NCBI GenBank assembly: GCA_037367355.1
Contig: CM074703.1
Location: forward strand, 1-64,000
From: Neoscytalidium dimidiatum
Lineage: Eukaryota > Ascomycota > Dothideomycetes > Botryosphaeriales > Botryosphaeriaceae
DNA length: 64,000 nucleotides
Direction: 5' to 3'
The notes under the pieces are model-generated. The model did not search any database. It was not told where the DNA came from and saw only the letters and a program-made list of their open reading frames with translations. Shown here in pieces: positions 46,767 through 56,510 of this stretch. Position numbers and translations under genes: made by a program. Numbering within the stretch: the first letter of the stretch is position 1; each line of letters opens with the position of its first letter.

Positions 46767-47523
46767 ATGATCAATCCCACCTTCCTCGCCCAGAAGACGC
46801 GGTCCTGTACGGTTCCTTCCGACGAGCTTTATGTGCGCAATGGCTGACCCGCTCCTCCTCCCACCGCAGCCGCCAACTGGGCCGATGCCAAGCGCCGGGT
46901 GCTGAAGGCGTACCGCGACTGGCTGCGAGCTGTACGTCTTCCTCCCCGCCGTCAATCGCGCTCCTCGATCTTATAGCTACGAATTGTGCCGGGCATTGCG
47001 GGTTCTTTGGAGGATTGAAGCTGACCCGATGCGGACGGAGTGATATAGGCCCCGGAGATCCAGACCATGTACTCGCTCAACATCCCCGTCTCTCAGATCC
47101 GCACCAAGACCCGCCAGGAGTTTGAGCGCCACAGATACGTCCAGCAGCTGCAGACCGTCGACGTCCTGCTGCAGCAGTCGAATGCCGAGTTCCAGGTACG
47201 CTCCACACACCTCGGGGAAGGAGAGTTAAGATGGACGGAGCCTTTCGGGAAAATCGGACGATTGTGGAGGGACTTCGTTAGAGCAGTCGAGCTGATAGTG
47301 GCATTGCGCATCGCAGGAGACGCTCAACTACTGGAAGCAGCTGTCGCACGTTCTGAAATACTTCAAGGTCGAGGAGGAGCCGAAGAGCAAGCTGCCCAAC
47401 AACTTCATTACGGGATTCTTGGAGGTGAGTATTCAAGATACCACGCAAACACTAGTGCAACTATACGGCAAGCTTCGGAGATTACGGAGAACTAATGATT
47501 TTCTACTGTAGGGTCGCAACTAG
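46767..47523 (+). CDS. mitochondrial complex I subunit NDUFA6/B14 (LYR family)
   Basis: Five exons, 46767-46806, 46870-46931, 47049-47195, 47317-47424 and 47512-47523, encode 122 residues. The assembled protein has KRRVLKAYRDWLRAAPEIQTMY (in two overlapping parts), the LYR-type motif of complex I 14.8-kDa subunits, then TKTRQEFERHRYVQQLQTVD and ETLNYWKQLSHVLKYF. The human orthologue NDUFA6 binds the acyl-carrier protein and anchors it to the peripheral arm of complex I. All phases check (T|CC, then phase 0 throughout). The last exon is only 12 nt (GGTCGCAACTAG), coding Gly-Arg-Asn-stop, after a TGTAG acceptor. The gene is convergent with RPC19 (stops 188 bp apart). Confidence 0.93.
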
Positions 47524-47711
47524 ATTTCCCTTTTCACCTCCTCGAAGACTGTACAAATGCAAATACCAAGTTTTCTCTGTTCCCATCTCACTGCTCGCCG
47601 CGCCGCAGCACTTGCGTAGCCCTGTTCTCCAGTCGCGCCCAAACGCCGTGCAATGCTTCCTTAAAGACCTTTGTTCTTCTATGCCAATTCTCGCCGCAGG
47701 CGAGATCAGCT

Positions 47712-48263
47712 TCATTTGCGCGCGTTGAACTCGTCGCGCGCGACAGTAAATTTCTCAATGACGACGTCGCAGAGCTCTGCCAAATCGTCAAGCCCCTTCT
47801 CCAACACGTCATAAACGCTAACATCGTCTGTCATGCCTGTCAGCCCATAATCATCTCAGGCTACCGTATGACCCCGACTGACCATATGTTTGGACGCGGA
47901 GGTTCATCTTATTTTCGGAGGGATGTGGAATTGAGTAACCGCAGAATTCAACATCGGGGCTATATATCAGTGTTAGCACACTGCGTAGATTGTAGTCTCG
48001 CGGAGCTTCCTCTCGTACTTCTTCATGATGATGTAGCGCAAGGCGTTGCCCAGGGTGTGATCTTCGTTCTCGAACTCGAAGGAAGCAGCGGTATTCTCGG
48101 AGCCGGGTAGCTGTAAAGCGCATTAGTCACTGCCTCTTTTCCGCGCTCAAGTTTTACTGCATACCACGCGGATGCGCTGCTTCTCCTCGATCTCCTCCTC
48201 GACTCCGTTCTCGACGTGGCCGTTGACAGGAGCGTCCTGCATCTCTTCATCCTGCGACGACAT
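47712..48263 (-). CDS. RPC19: RNA polymerase I and III subunit AC19 (RPC19)
   Basis: Four exons on the minus strand, 48165-48263, 48019-48110, 47883-47959 and 47712-47836, encode 130 residues; yeast Rpc19 has 142. An acidic N-terminus is followed by the Rpb11/RpoA-like dimerisation motif [20 protein letters not shown], then [20 protein letters not shown], and a C-terminal helix [18 protein letters not shown] segment (here [14 protein letters not shown]). With AC40 it forms the assembly platform shared by Pol I and Pol III. Phases check across all introns (0, AA|C, G|GC). The intron after exon 3 has a GTCAGT donor. The gene is divergent from HIS3, with 287 bp between start codons. Confidence 0.94.
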
Positions 48264-48550
48264 GGCGGGCGGATATGGTAGGTGGTATGTATTACGGGTG
48301 ATTTGCGCGGAGGAGCTCACTCGTTGGGAAAGGTGAAAGTAGATGCAGGCGGGCAAAACTTGCGGCGAGGAACGGAGATTTAAGGTTATCTTATCGGCGC
48401 TCCTCGATCAGCAAAAACGTCCCCGCCACTGCCCAATCGCATCCGACGCTGACTCTGCCATCATCATCACTTTCCGTTCACCACTTTCACCCACTTTTTG
48501 CACACACAAAACATTCCTGCTAGGGATATACAGCACACTCTAATCGCACA

Positions 48551-49359
48551 ATGGCCGACCGGATACGCAGCGCAACCCTCAACCGCGACACCAATGAGAC
48601 AAAGATCCAATTGAGCCTCAATCTCGACGGCGGCGCTCTTGAGCCCGTCGGTGACGCCGCTACGAACGGCGACGAGGCCAAGGGCCACGCCGCCCAGGCC
48701 TCCAAGAGCCAGTATATCGACATTGATTCTGGCATCGGCTTCCTCGACCACATGCTGCACGCGCTGGCCAAGCACGCCGGCTGGTCGCTCAAGCTGCGGT
48801 GTCGCGGCGACTTGCACAGTACGTTTGCACCCGGGCCTTACGTCCCCCCAATCCGACCCTCCGGGGAAGGCGCATAAATAAAGCTTGTGCCTGGACCTTG
48901 ATTCCCGAACACATGAACTGACCAACGCGCGTTTGCGGTACCCGCGCAGTCGACGACCACCACACCGCCGAAGACACGTGCATCGCGCTGGGCCTAGCGT
49001 TCAAGCAGGCGCTAGGCGGCACCACGGGGCTCGCGCGCTTCGGCAGCGCCTACTGCCCGCTCGACGAGGCCCTGTCGCGCGCCGTCATCGACCTGTCCAA
49101 CCGCCCCTACGCCGTCGTCGACCTCGGCCTGCGCCGCGAGAAGATCGGCGACCTGTCCTGCGAGATGATCCCGCACTGCCTGCAGAGCTTCGCCCAGGGC
49201 GCCGGCGTCACCCTGCATGTGGACTGCCTGCGGGGCGAGAACGACCACCACAGGGCGGAGAGCGCGTTCAAGGCGTTGGCTGTCGCGACGAGGATGGCGA
49301 CCGCGAGGGTGAAGGGGAGGGAGGGCGAGGAGCCGAGTACGAAGGGGGTGCTGTATTAG
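48551..49359 (+). CDS. HIS3: imidazoleglycerol-phosphate dehydratase (histidine biosynthesis)
   Basis: Two exons, 48551-48818 and 48950-49359, encode 225 residues; yeast His3 has 220. Both metal-binding IGPD signatures are present: [15 protein letters not shown] with [14 protein letters not shown], and the second repeat [12 protein letters not shown] with [14 protein letters not shown]. The enzyme dehydrates imidazoleglycerol phosphate to imidazole-acetol phosphate, the sixth step of histidine synthesis, using Mn in a 24-mer. An extra Ala/Asp/Glu-rich stretch (about residues 28-50) near the N-terminus is usual in fungal versions. The intron falls within the first signature pair (A|TC), and the phase checks. 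The gene shares a short divergent promoter with RPC19. Confidence 0.97.
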
Positions 49360-50091
49360 GTCTGGGAGAGGGACATACAGGTGTTTGGTCACAGGGAGAG
49401 GAAGCATGTTCAACTGGGTTTGAGCGGGATGCGTATCTCGGTGCTCTTGCGTCTAGAAAGGTTCACAAAGGTACACAAGAGAGAGAGAGCGATTCGCTTC
49501 TATGAGTCTTCCAGGACGAGCGATCAGAACAGTTGGTTGGGAGCGAGCAGCATTTACTGCAGCAGGTGTTTGGGATGAAGTAAAAATACCATGTCTCTTG
49601 GGGAGGTGTAAATAGAGTAAGTTCCAAGCTATTTTCTTTCGAAGCGGTATTCATTTTCCTTATGCGCATACAGATACATGGGAACAGCCTAGACTTTGAC
49701 CCATTATGGATACAGTGTCCACTCAGTATCCTTCTGTTGAACAGTACGGCGGGGGCCGATCAGTGTTTGGTCAGTATTGTGGCATGAGGCGAAAGTGCGC
49801 ATCAGTACTAAGCTCCGCTACGGCAATCAGCTGAGCGAGTCAACTCCATCACTTCTTTCTGACACTTTTTATGCGGATCGCCCTACATCCGGTTCCATAA
49901 GCACTCGTCTATACGACGTGGGGTAGATGATGAGCGGAATTTGCCCCCTCCGCTTTTCCTTTCTAGATGAAATGCGGGGTGTGCTCACCGAGGCAGCTTC
50001 TATGCACCTGCCGGCTATAAATGCGGGTAGAGTGCTCGAGGCAAGGAAGACGGCACTTGCGAGCTGAATTTGAGAATTCTAACTATTTACC
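49360..50091. other. intergenic region HIS3-dehydrogenase
   Basis: About 0.73 kb. The right half is a likely promoter (a TATAAATG segment at about 50017-50024). No gene is seen. Confidence 0.45.
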
Positions 50092-51732
50092 ATGAGAGCT
50101 CTTAGGTCTTACGGTGAGAAGGACATCCGCGTGGTTGATGTGGACGAGCCGACACCGAGTGATGATAAGGTCATCGTCGAGGTGGAATGGTGCGGTATTT
50201 GCGGACGTGACTTACACTTATTCCATATGGGTAAGTATATTGTATCTTTTTTGTAACATTTCCAATATTCTTTGCCTTTCTTTTATTTTTTTTCCCCCTT
50301 GTGGGAAGTCAGAAGTTCAAGCGAGGAAGAACAGCTACCCTTCTACCTCAGTCTCCTCCGCAGTTCCACATCCTCAACCATCATGTCGCCTGAAACAAAA
50401 GAAATATGAAAGGAAACCGAACATCCCAATTAACCTCCCAAGACAAGGCCCGGAAACAATGCTCCGCCTCCCCAAATCGCACACCGAAGCCAAACCCCTA
50501 ATCATGGGCCACGAAATCGCCGCCCGCGTCACGCACTCCCCCGTCCCCGACCGCATCCCCGTCGGCGCCCCCGTCATCCTCGACCCTCGCCTCTACTGCG
50601 GCTCCTGCCACACCTGCACCTCCACCGCTCCCTTCAGGCCCTCCTCCGACCCCGCGGCCGCGAACGAGACCGACGACGACGATGACGACGACAATAACGA
50701 CGGCCCCCAAACCCACGGCTGCGCCTCCGGCCTCTCCTTCGTGGGCTTCACCACCGCCACGACCGGCGGCTTCGCCGAGAAGATGGCCGTACCCCCCGCC
50801 GCCGTGCACGTCCTGCCAATGCCCGCCGCTTCCACCACCACCACCACCACCACCACCACCAACGCCTTCGGCCCCGACGGCCTGCAGCACGCCGCCCTCG
50901 TCGAGCCGCTCGCCGTCGGGTGGCACGCCGTCAAGCGGGCCGTCGCCGCCGGCGTCGTCGCGCCGCCGGAGTGGCTGCGGCGCGGCGGCGCGAAGGGGAG
51001 GGCGAAAGCGGAGGCGAAGGTGCGGGGCAAGCGCGCGGCCGACGTCGCGGCGCTGGTCGTCGGGGCCGGCCCCGTCGGCGTCGCGGTGGCGTACGTGCTC
51101 CGGGCGTGGGGGGTGGGCGTCGTCGTGGCGTCGGAGACGGCGGCCGGGAGGAGGGAGGGCGTGCGGGGGCTCGTGGACGCGGTCGTCGATCCGGGGAAGG
51201 AGAGCGTGGTGGGGAGGTGCGGGGAGGCGACGGGCGGGAGGGGCGTGGACGTCGTGTTTGAGTGTTCCGGGAGCAGGAGGGTGGTGGGCGATGTGTTCGG
51301 CGGGTTGGGGTGGAAGGCGGCGGTTGTGGTTGTGGCGTTGTGGAGTGGTGATGTGAGTGACTTCTTTGTTCTCTGGGATGTGAACTTTTTTTTTTTTTTC
51401 ATGCTGATGCTGGGTTCGTTGGGTCTAGGTTCCGGTGCCGTTCATGCCGTTGATGTATAAGGAGTGCACGGTCATGGCGTCCTGCGCGTACAACGAGAGG
51501 GATCTGGATGAGGTGGTGAAGGCATTTGCGGAAGGTAAGTCGTGCAACAGGACGTATTGTCTCGTGGGAGTGAGCTTACAACCTGCCAGGTAGATTCGAA
51601 GGTGTGGAGAGAATGATCACAGCTCGCATCTCTTTGGAGGATATTGTCGAGAAAGGGTTTGAAGCACTTGATAAGCCTGATAACAGCCATGTTAAAATCT
51701 TGATTACTCCAAAGCAGGTTAGGACCGCGTAG
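50092..51732 (+). CDS. zinc dehydrogenase, (R,R)-butanediol dehydrogenase-like, with an insertion in the zinc lobe
   Basis: Four exons, 50092-50230, 50448-51352, 51429-51534 and 51590-51732, encode 430 residues, longer than the usual 350-390. MDR features: VEWCGICGRDLHLFHMG (catalytic zinc Cys), PLIMGHEIAARV (catalytic His/Glu), a structural-zinc start at YCGSCHTC, and Rossmann motif ALVVGAGPVGVAVAYVL. Between the third and fourth structural Cys there is an extra acidic insertion with seven consecutive Asp, and a nine-Thr run lies before the Rossmann fold. Both come from simple-codon runs. The family interconverts butanediol/acetoin or related polyols; the actual substrate is unknown. The first intron is long (217 nt) with a TTAAC-type branch, and phases check. 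Exon 2 is very GC-rich. The insertion could impair the structural zinc site. Confidence 0.87.
50829..50861. repeat. CCA/ACC trinucleotide run inside a coding exon
   Basis: A run of ACC units codes about nine consecutive Thr in the dehydrogenase gene. It is an in-frame microsatellite expansion. Confidence 0.85.
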
Positions 51733-52098
51733 GAATATACGATTGGGATTACGCCAGTACGAAGTAATCGCCATCTTCCCGAGCGCGTGCTCAGCGTATA
51801 ATTTTTCAGTCTGATGACCTTAGAAACAGTGCGTGCTAATTGGAAACATTTCGATACGTTGCTCAAAGCGTCATGCAATAAGGCAAAGCTTGAATTTTTC
51901 AGACGTGTAATGTTATTAAAACACTCAGCAGAAATCCAAAACAATTCAAATCGTCTTCGTTCTCTTCAACCGCCTCGAATCGCCAGCATTATCTTTCCTC
52001 ATGATGCCGCTTCAGCTCCTTCAGAGTTTCGTATGATACCGTCAGATGTCGTGTCTGTTGAGGCTACCCATGGTACGAAAAGGCTTCTTGTGCAAGAC
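51733..52098. other. intergenic, convergent 3' flanks
   Basis: About 0.37 kb. No feature is seen. Confidence 0.4.
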
Positions 52099-53499
52099 TT
52101 ACCCATTGGAGCCGTCGATGTTGCCCGAAACGAACACGACAAGTACCGCAGCATAAGCTGCGGTTGCTGCGAAGATCTCAGCGCGCTTCGCACTCGTTAG
52201 AAGGCCCAAGCTCGATGCGAACAGTATTGTGAAGCAAGCTATTATTCCGAGTCTGGCTCCTGGCGTCTTAATAAAGTACAGGGCGGTAATGGCACCGACA
52301 AGAAGCGTTGCTGCAAATATCGTGCTAACTACTGCGACGGTCCGGGCAACGTGTCGATCTAGGAAGTATGCAGCCCCATCAGGTGATCTCTGGTACGGTC
52401 TCCAAAGGTATCGCCAATTATCCCGGAGGTGAGTCGAAAGCAAGTCCGTGTTGGCCGGTGTCCTGAGAGCCACCAGGTCATCCTCATCCTCATACATCTG
52501 TTGGTTTCTCCCGCGCACAATGGGCCTAAAACTCTCACCGTTGTCTTGAAGACCGCTTCCTGAGGTCCAGGTCCGCAATGCTGCAAGAGCCCTCGGATTC
52601 GGTCTGCCCAATGCAACTACTTGAGATTGCAACAACAGTGCTTTCTCTAATGGATATTAACGCATTTTCAGATCAATTTGACTCTGAGTCGACGCACGAT
52701 ATTCTTTTATCTTGCTCTGGATCTCCAGTTGCAATTTCATGAGCCTTTCCTCCTTACTACCGTTTATAACAGCCCGTTTTTCGAAATGTTCCCACCAAAT
52801 TTGAGACACTCGTTCGTCTCTATCTCCCATTTGACGTATCTCTTGGTCGTATGCGTTGAGTTCCGCCTCGAGTGCCGAAAGCCGGCATTGAAGAAATAGT
52901 AGGTTACGGGTACTAAGCCGATGAAACTTGCGATAAATGGATGTTTCGTTGTCCGGATCGCGTGCAATCCATGCTGCGTGCGCAGGATACCCATCTCTTG
53001 ACACAGCACGCTCAACGTCATCGTGTGCAGGCTTCCGTGGCCGCAGCCATCGCATCGTATTAAAGAACCCCGGATGGCTTGCTAGCATGGCCAACCTAGA
53101 ACGAGAGTTGTCCCTTCTTTGTTTCTCCGTGAGGCGCGATAGAAACTTGAAGAATTGAGCCTCGCGTGCACGATTGCTGCCTTGCAGCTTGGCAATGCTG
53201 ACTCTACTAAGCCTTGCAGCAGCTCTGGTATCCATATCCAATGACGCTCGTAATCTCTTACAACTTTTGGCGCCACCGTAATACAACATTGGGCGATAGT
53301 CTTCGTGATTAGCAAATGATCTCCAATTTCCACGCACAGCCCCGCCGAAGGAGGAAGCCTTCTCTGTGGTCTTTTTTCTTTGGACCACGCACATATTCTC
53401 AAACATCAACCTCGGAAACCTCACCATCTCATTTCTCACACCCCATAAATCTGATTGTGCCTGTCGGGGAACCCTTGAGCGCTCCGCGCCGGCAGGCAT
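52099..53499 (-). CDS. DUF6594-type membrane protein
   Basis: Two exons on the minus strand, 52698-53499 and 52099-52646, encode 449 residues. DUF6594 hallmarks are visible: DPDNETSIYRKFHRLSTRNLLFLQ in the middle (two overlapping parts), a charged helical stretch, then KALLLQSQVVALGRPNPRAL. The C-terminal membrane block has three hydrophobic segments (VAVVSTIFAATLLVGAITAL; GIIACFTILFASSLGLL; AATAAYAAVLVVFVSG). The 51-nt intron (GTGCGT...ATTAG) removes an in-frame TAA at 52657-52659 and joins KEY-Q-KALLLQ in phase, as in other family members. The N-terminal about 160 residues are Arg-rich and unrecognised, so the start is uncertain; ATG 53427 is an alternative. DUF6594 proteins are common in filamentous fungi and have no established function. 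The gene is head to head with the gene at 53522, the start codons being only 22 bp apart. Confidence 0.82.
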
Positions 53500-53521
53500 C
53501 ACTCTAACAACTCTTTGAGCA
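53500..53521. promoter_or_regulatory. 22-bp gap between two divergent start codons
   Basis: If both chosen starts are right, the two DUF6594-related genes have only 22 bp between ATGs, so their promoters must lie inside each other's transcribed region. If the minus gene starts at 53427 the gap grows to 94 bp, still very short. Confidence 0.4.
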
Positions 53522-55194
53522 ATGTCGAGCAAGGATCACTGCATCCTTGGTCCTGTCGAAGACCTCCACACTTTCAAAGCTCATGGCAAATTTGAGAAAA
53601 AAGACCACACGAACTCTGGAAAGCTCTTGAGGCTGTCGAGACTTTTCAGGAAAATTCCAGAAACAATGGGCCCTTTACAAGATGGCCTCTTTGCAAGGTC
53701 GGAAGTACGATCGAGTAAGCCGGAACAAAATGACGTGTACAAATCATGTTTAATGCAGCTCCAGTCATCAATCCCCCCGGTAGATACCGGCGACTTTCCT
53801 CATTAGCTAATGATGATGGGAATCCCTGGGTCATTCGGCGTTATGGAACGCTTGGGATCCGAGCCATCCTTCTTCTTCAAGATGAAATTACGGAGCTCGA
53901 AGAAGAACTTCAAACACTAAACGATCAGGAATCCGAGATTGGGCACTGCTTCAGGTTGATAACTGAAATTGAGAAGAAATTGGAAACCTCTGGTACTCTA
54001 ATCCGTCGAATTCTCCTATACTAGTCCTGCCAATCTAATGCGAAGATAGATCGGTTTTTGGACCAGGAGATACAGTCAAGAAAAGAACTTGAGCAAGGAA
54101 AACGCGACAGCTTCATTTCACAATTATGGTCAAAGACCAAGAGCGGAAACAATCGGCGCCAGCGAGACGTTCCAGGCAGTCTTAGTGGCAGGCCGGTGTC
54201 TGCTTTTCCGGATTCTGGCTCAGACCACAACTTGCTGTCTGAGAAATTAGCGTCGAAGTTCCCGGCAGAGGTCATCTCAACAGAGCAGGAATTCGTCAAG
54301 CTCCCCAACGGCAACAAACTCAGCACGCTTGGAACGATGTCACTGTCATTCTCCTTCGAAAATGAACCCACAGCATATTCTCTCATTTTCCATGTTCTGA
54401 AAGATTGTGCCCATGACTGTATTCTGGGAAAGAAGTTCTTAAAGGATACCCGGACGCTTGGTAAAAACTATTTAAAGCGCGTGAGGGAGACAATGAACGG
54501 TGCGCGCTCATTCCTCAGATGCCACCTCGTAGACAGTCCCGAGGAACGCTTGTTGGGTACTATCAACGGGATTCCTATCGGTGCCCTTCCTGATACTGGC
54601 GCAAACGGAAACTTCATGTCTGCCTTAACCGCGAAAGAGCTCGGTTTGAGAGTACATAAGGGAAAGCATCACACAGCCAAAGTTGGGTTTGTCGACAACT
54701 CCATTTCCTCGACTTCGGGGACTGTGTATGGGGTGCAATGGAGGTTTGGAACAGGAGCTGGTCAGGTACATATACTCGACTTCCACATCCTGGATGACTT
54801 GCCATGTGGAGTCGTTCTTTGCGATGATCTTTTGTTCGACAACAACGCGTTCCTAGAGTATGAGGAATACTTCGTAGAGGACGCTGCTAGGGGCCTGAGC
54901 TTAGATTCTTTTGCTTTCATCGGCTTCATTGACGTACTGGATCGGCCTGGCCCAGTGCAGGATGCTGACACGGTAGGAAACGACCACAGCTTTATCGACG
55001 AGTTGGAGAATCAGCCCCCTCGACCCGAACAGCAAGCTCAAGGAGCACAGCGACAGTATTCAAACATGCAGCAAATCCGAGATCATGACGGAAGCAATTC
55101 CAGCAGAGTAGATGCTCAGGACTATATCGCCTCACCATCAGCTCGGCGCCGATGGGGCCGCCGATGGAGACGTTTTTGGATCTTTCGTTATTGA
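53522..55194 (+). CDS. DUF6594-like N-terminus fused to two retropepsin-like aspartic protease domains
   Basis: Proposed exons 53522-53714, 53759-53992 and 54050-55194 give 523 residues. Residues about 75-140 (NDDGNPWVIRRYGTLGIRAI, LLQDEITELEEELQTLNDQE) match the DUF6594 N-terminal helix pattern. The membrane C-terminus of that family is absent. Instead there are two retropepsin-type units. Unit 1 has VSAFPDSGSDHNLLSEKLA (Asp197) and CILGKKFL, with the hydrophobic-hydrophobic-Gly end motif. Unit 2 has IGALPDTGANGNFMSALTAK (Asp324) and ends VVLCDDLLF, where the Gly is replaced by Cys. The C-terminus is Arg/Trp-rich. Introns of 44 nt (GTAAGC...GCAG) and 57 nt (GTACTC...ATAG, with CTAAT before the acceptor) remove an in-frame TAG at 54022 and join phases. 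These are short and their splicing is inferred; without the second splice the gene is broken there. Protease activity is unproven. Confidence 0.68.
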
Positions 55195-56267
55195 ACTGGT
55201 TAGTTGATGGGGTGCTGTATTGAGCAGTAATGATCAGTAGAATGAATGAATTGGCATGCTGGTAAAAAACACCGAATGAGGGTGATTATATACATTCAGT
55301 ATACGCTAATAAGTAAGCGAAATTAGTGGCGGAATTAAGTATAAAAGGAATATGCTATAATGGAAAAAATAATGACTATAATACTAGTATTTAATATACC
55401 CCCTTCGTAAGGTGCGTAGAGTCTTACGAAAAGACCGTAGGGAGCCTTATTAAAAGCTATAGAGGTGTTACTTTACCGTATTAGTATAATAATAAGTGAA
55501 ATCTTTCTTATAACTTACTAAGCACGCATTAATAATTAAAATTAATAATTTTATAATTTTCTAGGTGGTTAGAAGCGTAAAGAACGAAAAAATAAAGAGT
55601 ATAATAGTAGGGAGGCAGTCGTATAACGTAATACCTATATAAGATACTAGTAAACGAGGTACTTATAACCCCTATAGAGGAAAGAAAGTTAGTAGTAGAG
55701 CGAGAGTAGCGAGTATATATATAGCGTTTTCTACTAGGCGGTCGGCGAAAACGTAACGTCTAAATACGGTAGTAGGCGTAACGTTAGAATAAATAATTCG
55801 CTATATCGTATAGAACTAACTAGAAAACCTATAGTATTAAATAGGTTTACCGGTAGATAACTACTAATTACTCTGTATTTAGTATATCGTATAAATTTAG
55901 TAACTATACGAAAGTAAGATATTATTACCTTATAAGTGCTTTCGTTATACTATTAGCTACTATTTTAGCTGTCGGCGTCTATTTTAGCTTAATTATCTAT
56001 ATCTATACTTCTTAGCGAAGCTAGTATTAATATATATTAATATATCGTAGGCTAGTATTAAGTTTTAGTCCTAATTCGTTTATAAGCTCTAGTATTCGCC
56101 TATTATCGTATTATATTTTAATTTCGTATCCTAGATTAAAGCTTATATTCTTAAAGAACTTTTTCTACTAAATAGTATAGTAAGCGGTTTCTAATAGTAC
56201 GAGGAGTTTAGCTTTAGTAGTAGAAGTTAAGACTATACGCTACTTTCTAGTACTCTAGTCTACTAGC
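55195..56267. repeat. RIP-mutated TA-rich flank, unidentified repeat remnant
   Basis: From about 55,290 the sequence switches to TA-rich DNA with almost no CpA or TpG, the mark of repeat-induced point mutation. It lies outside the LTR element, so it is likely a remnant of a different or nested repeat, or RIP that spread past the element edge. No coding trace could be read. Confidence 0.6.
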
Positions 56268-56494
56268 TATAAGAACTAGATATAAATAGGAAGTTTAAGA
56301 ATAGTATAAGAGAGTCTCTATTAGATAATAGACGAATTCTTAGGGGATTTAAGGGGCCCGTTAGGCGGGACTTATATATAGGTAAGCGGTAAGCGAGGTT
56401 ATATAACCCGTATAGGCCGCGCTAGGACTTCGTATAGGAGCCGATAGCTCCTCGTATATAAGTAGTAGGGAGTCCTATATTTAAAGTTCTTATA
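56268..56494 (-). repeat. 3' LTR of the Gypsy element
   Basis: A 227-bp copy with short inverted ends TATAAGAAC...GTTCTTATA, probably TGTAAGAAC...GTTCTTACA before RIP. It is directly repeated at 63,777-64,000. By eye about 19 of 224 aligned positions differ, all transitions, with no indel. Confidence 0.93.
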
Positions 56495-56510
56495 CTACCC
56501 CCCCCTTTTA
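56495..56510 (-). other. polypurine tract next to the 3' LTR
   Basis: On the minus strand this reads TAAAAGGGGGGGGTAG, directly abutting the inner edge of the 3' LTR, where plus-strand DNA priming occurs in LTR elements. It supports the minus orientation of the element. Confidence 0.8.

Noticed and set aside
52657..52659. In-frame TAA that seemed to break the DUF6594 membrane gene
   Set aside because: A 51-nt intron with a GTGCGT donor and TTAG acceptor removes it, keeps phase and restores the family-like KEYQKALLLQSQ junction.
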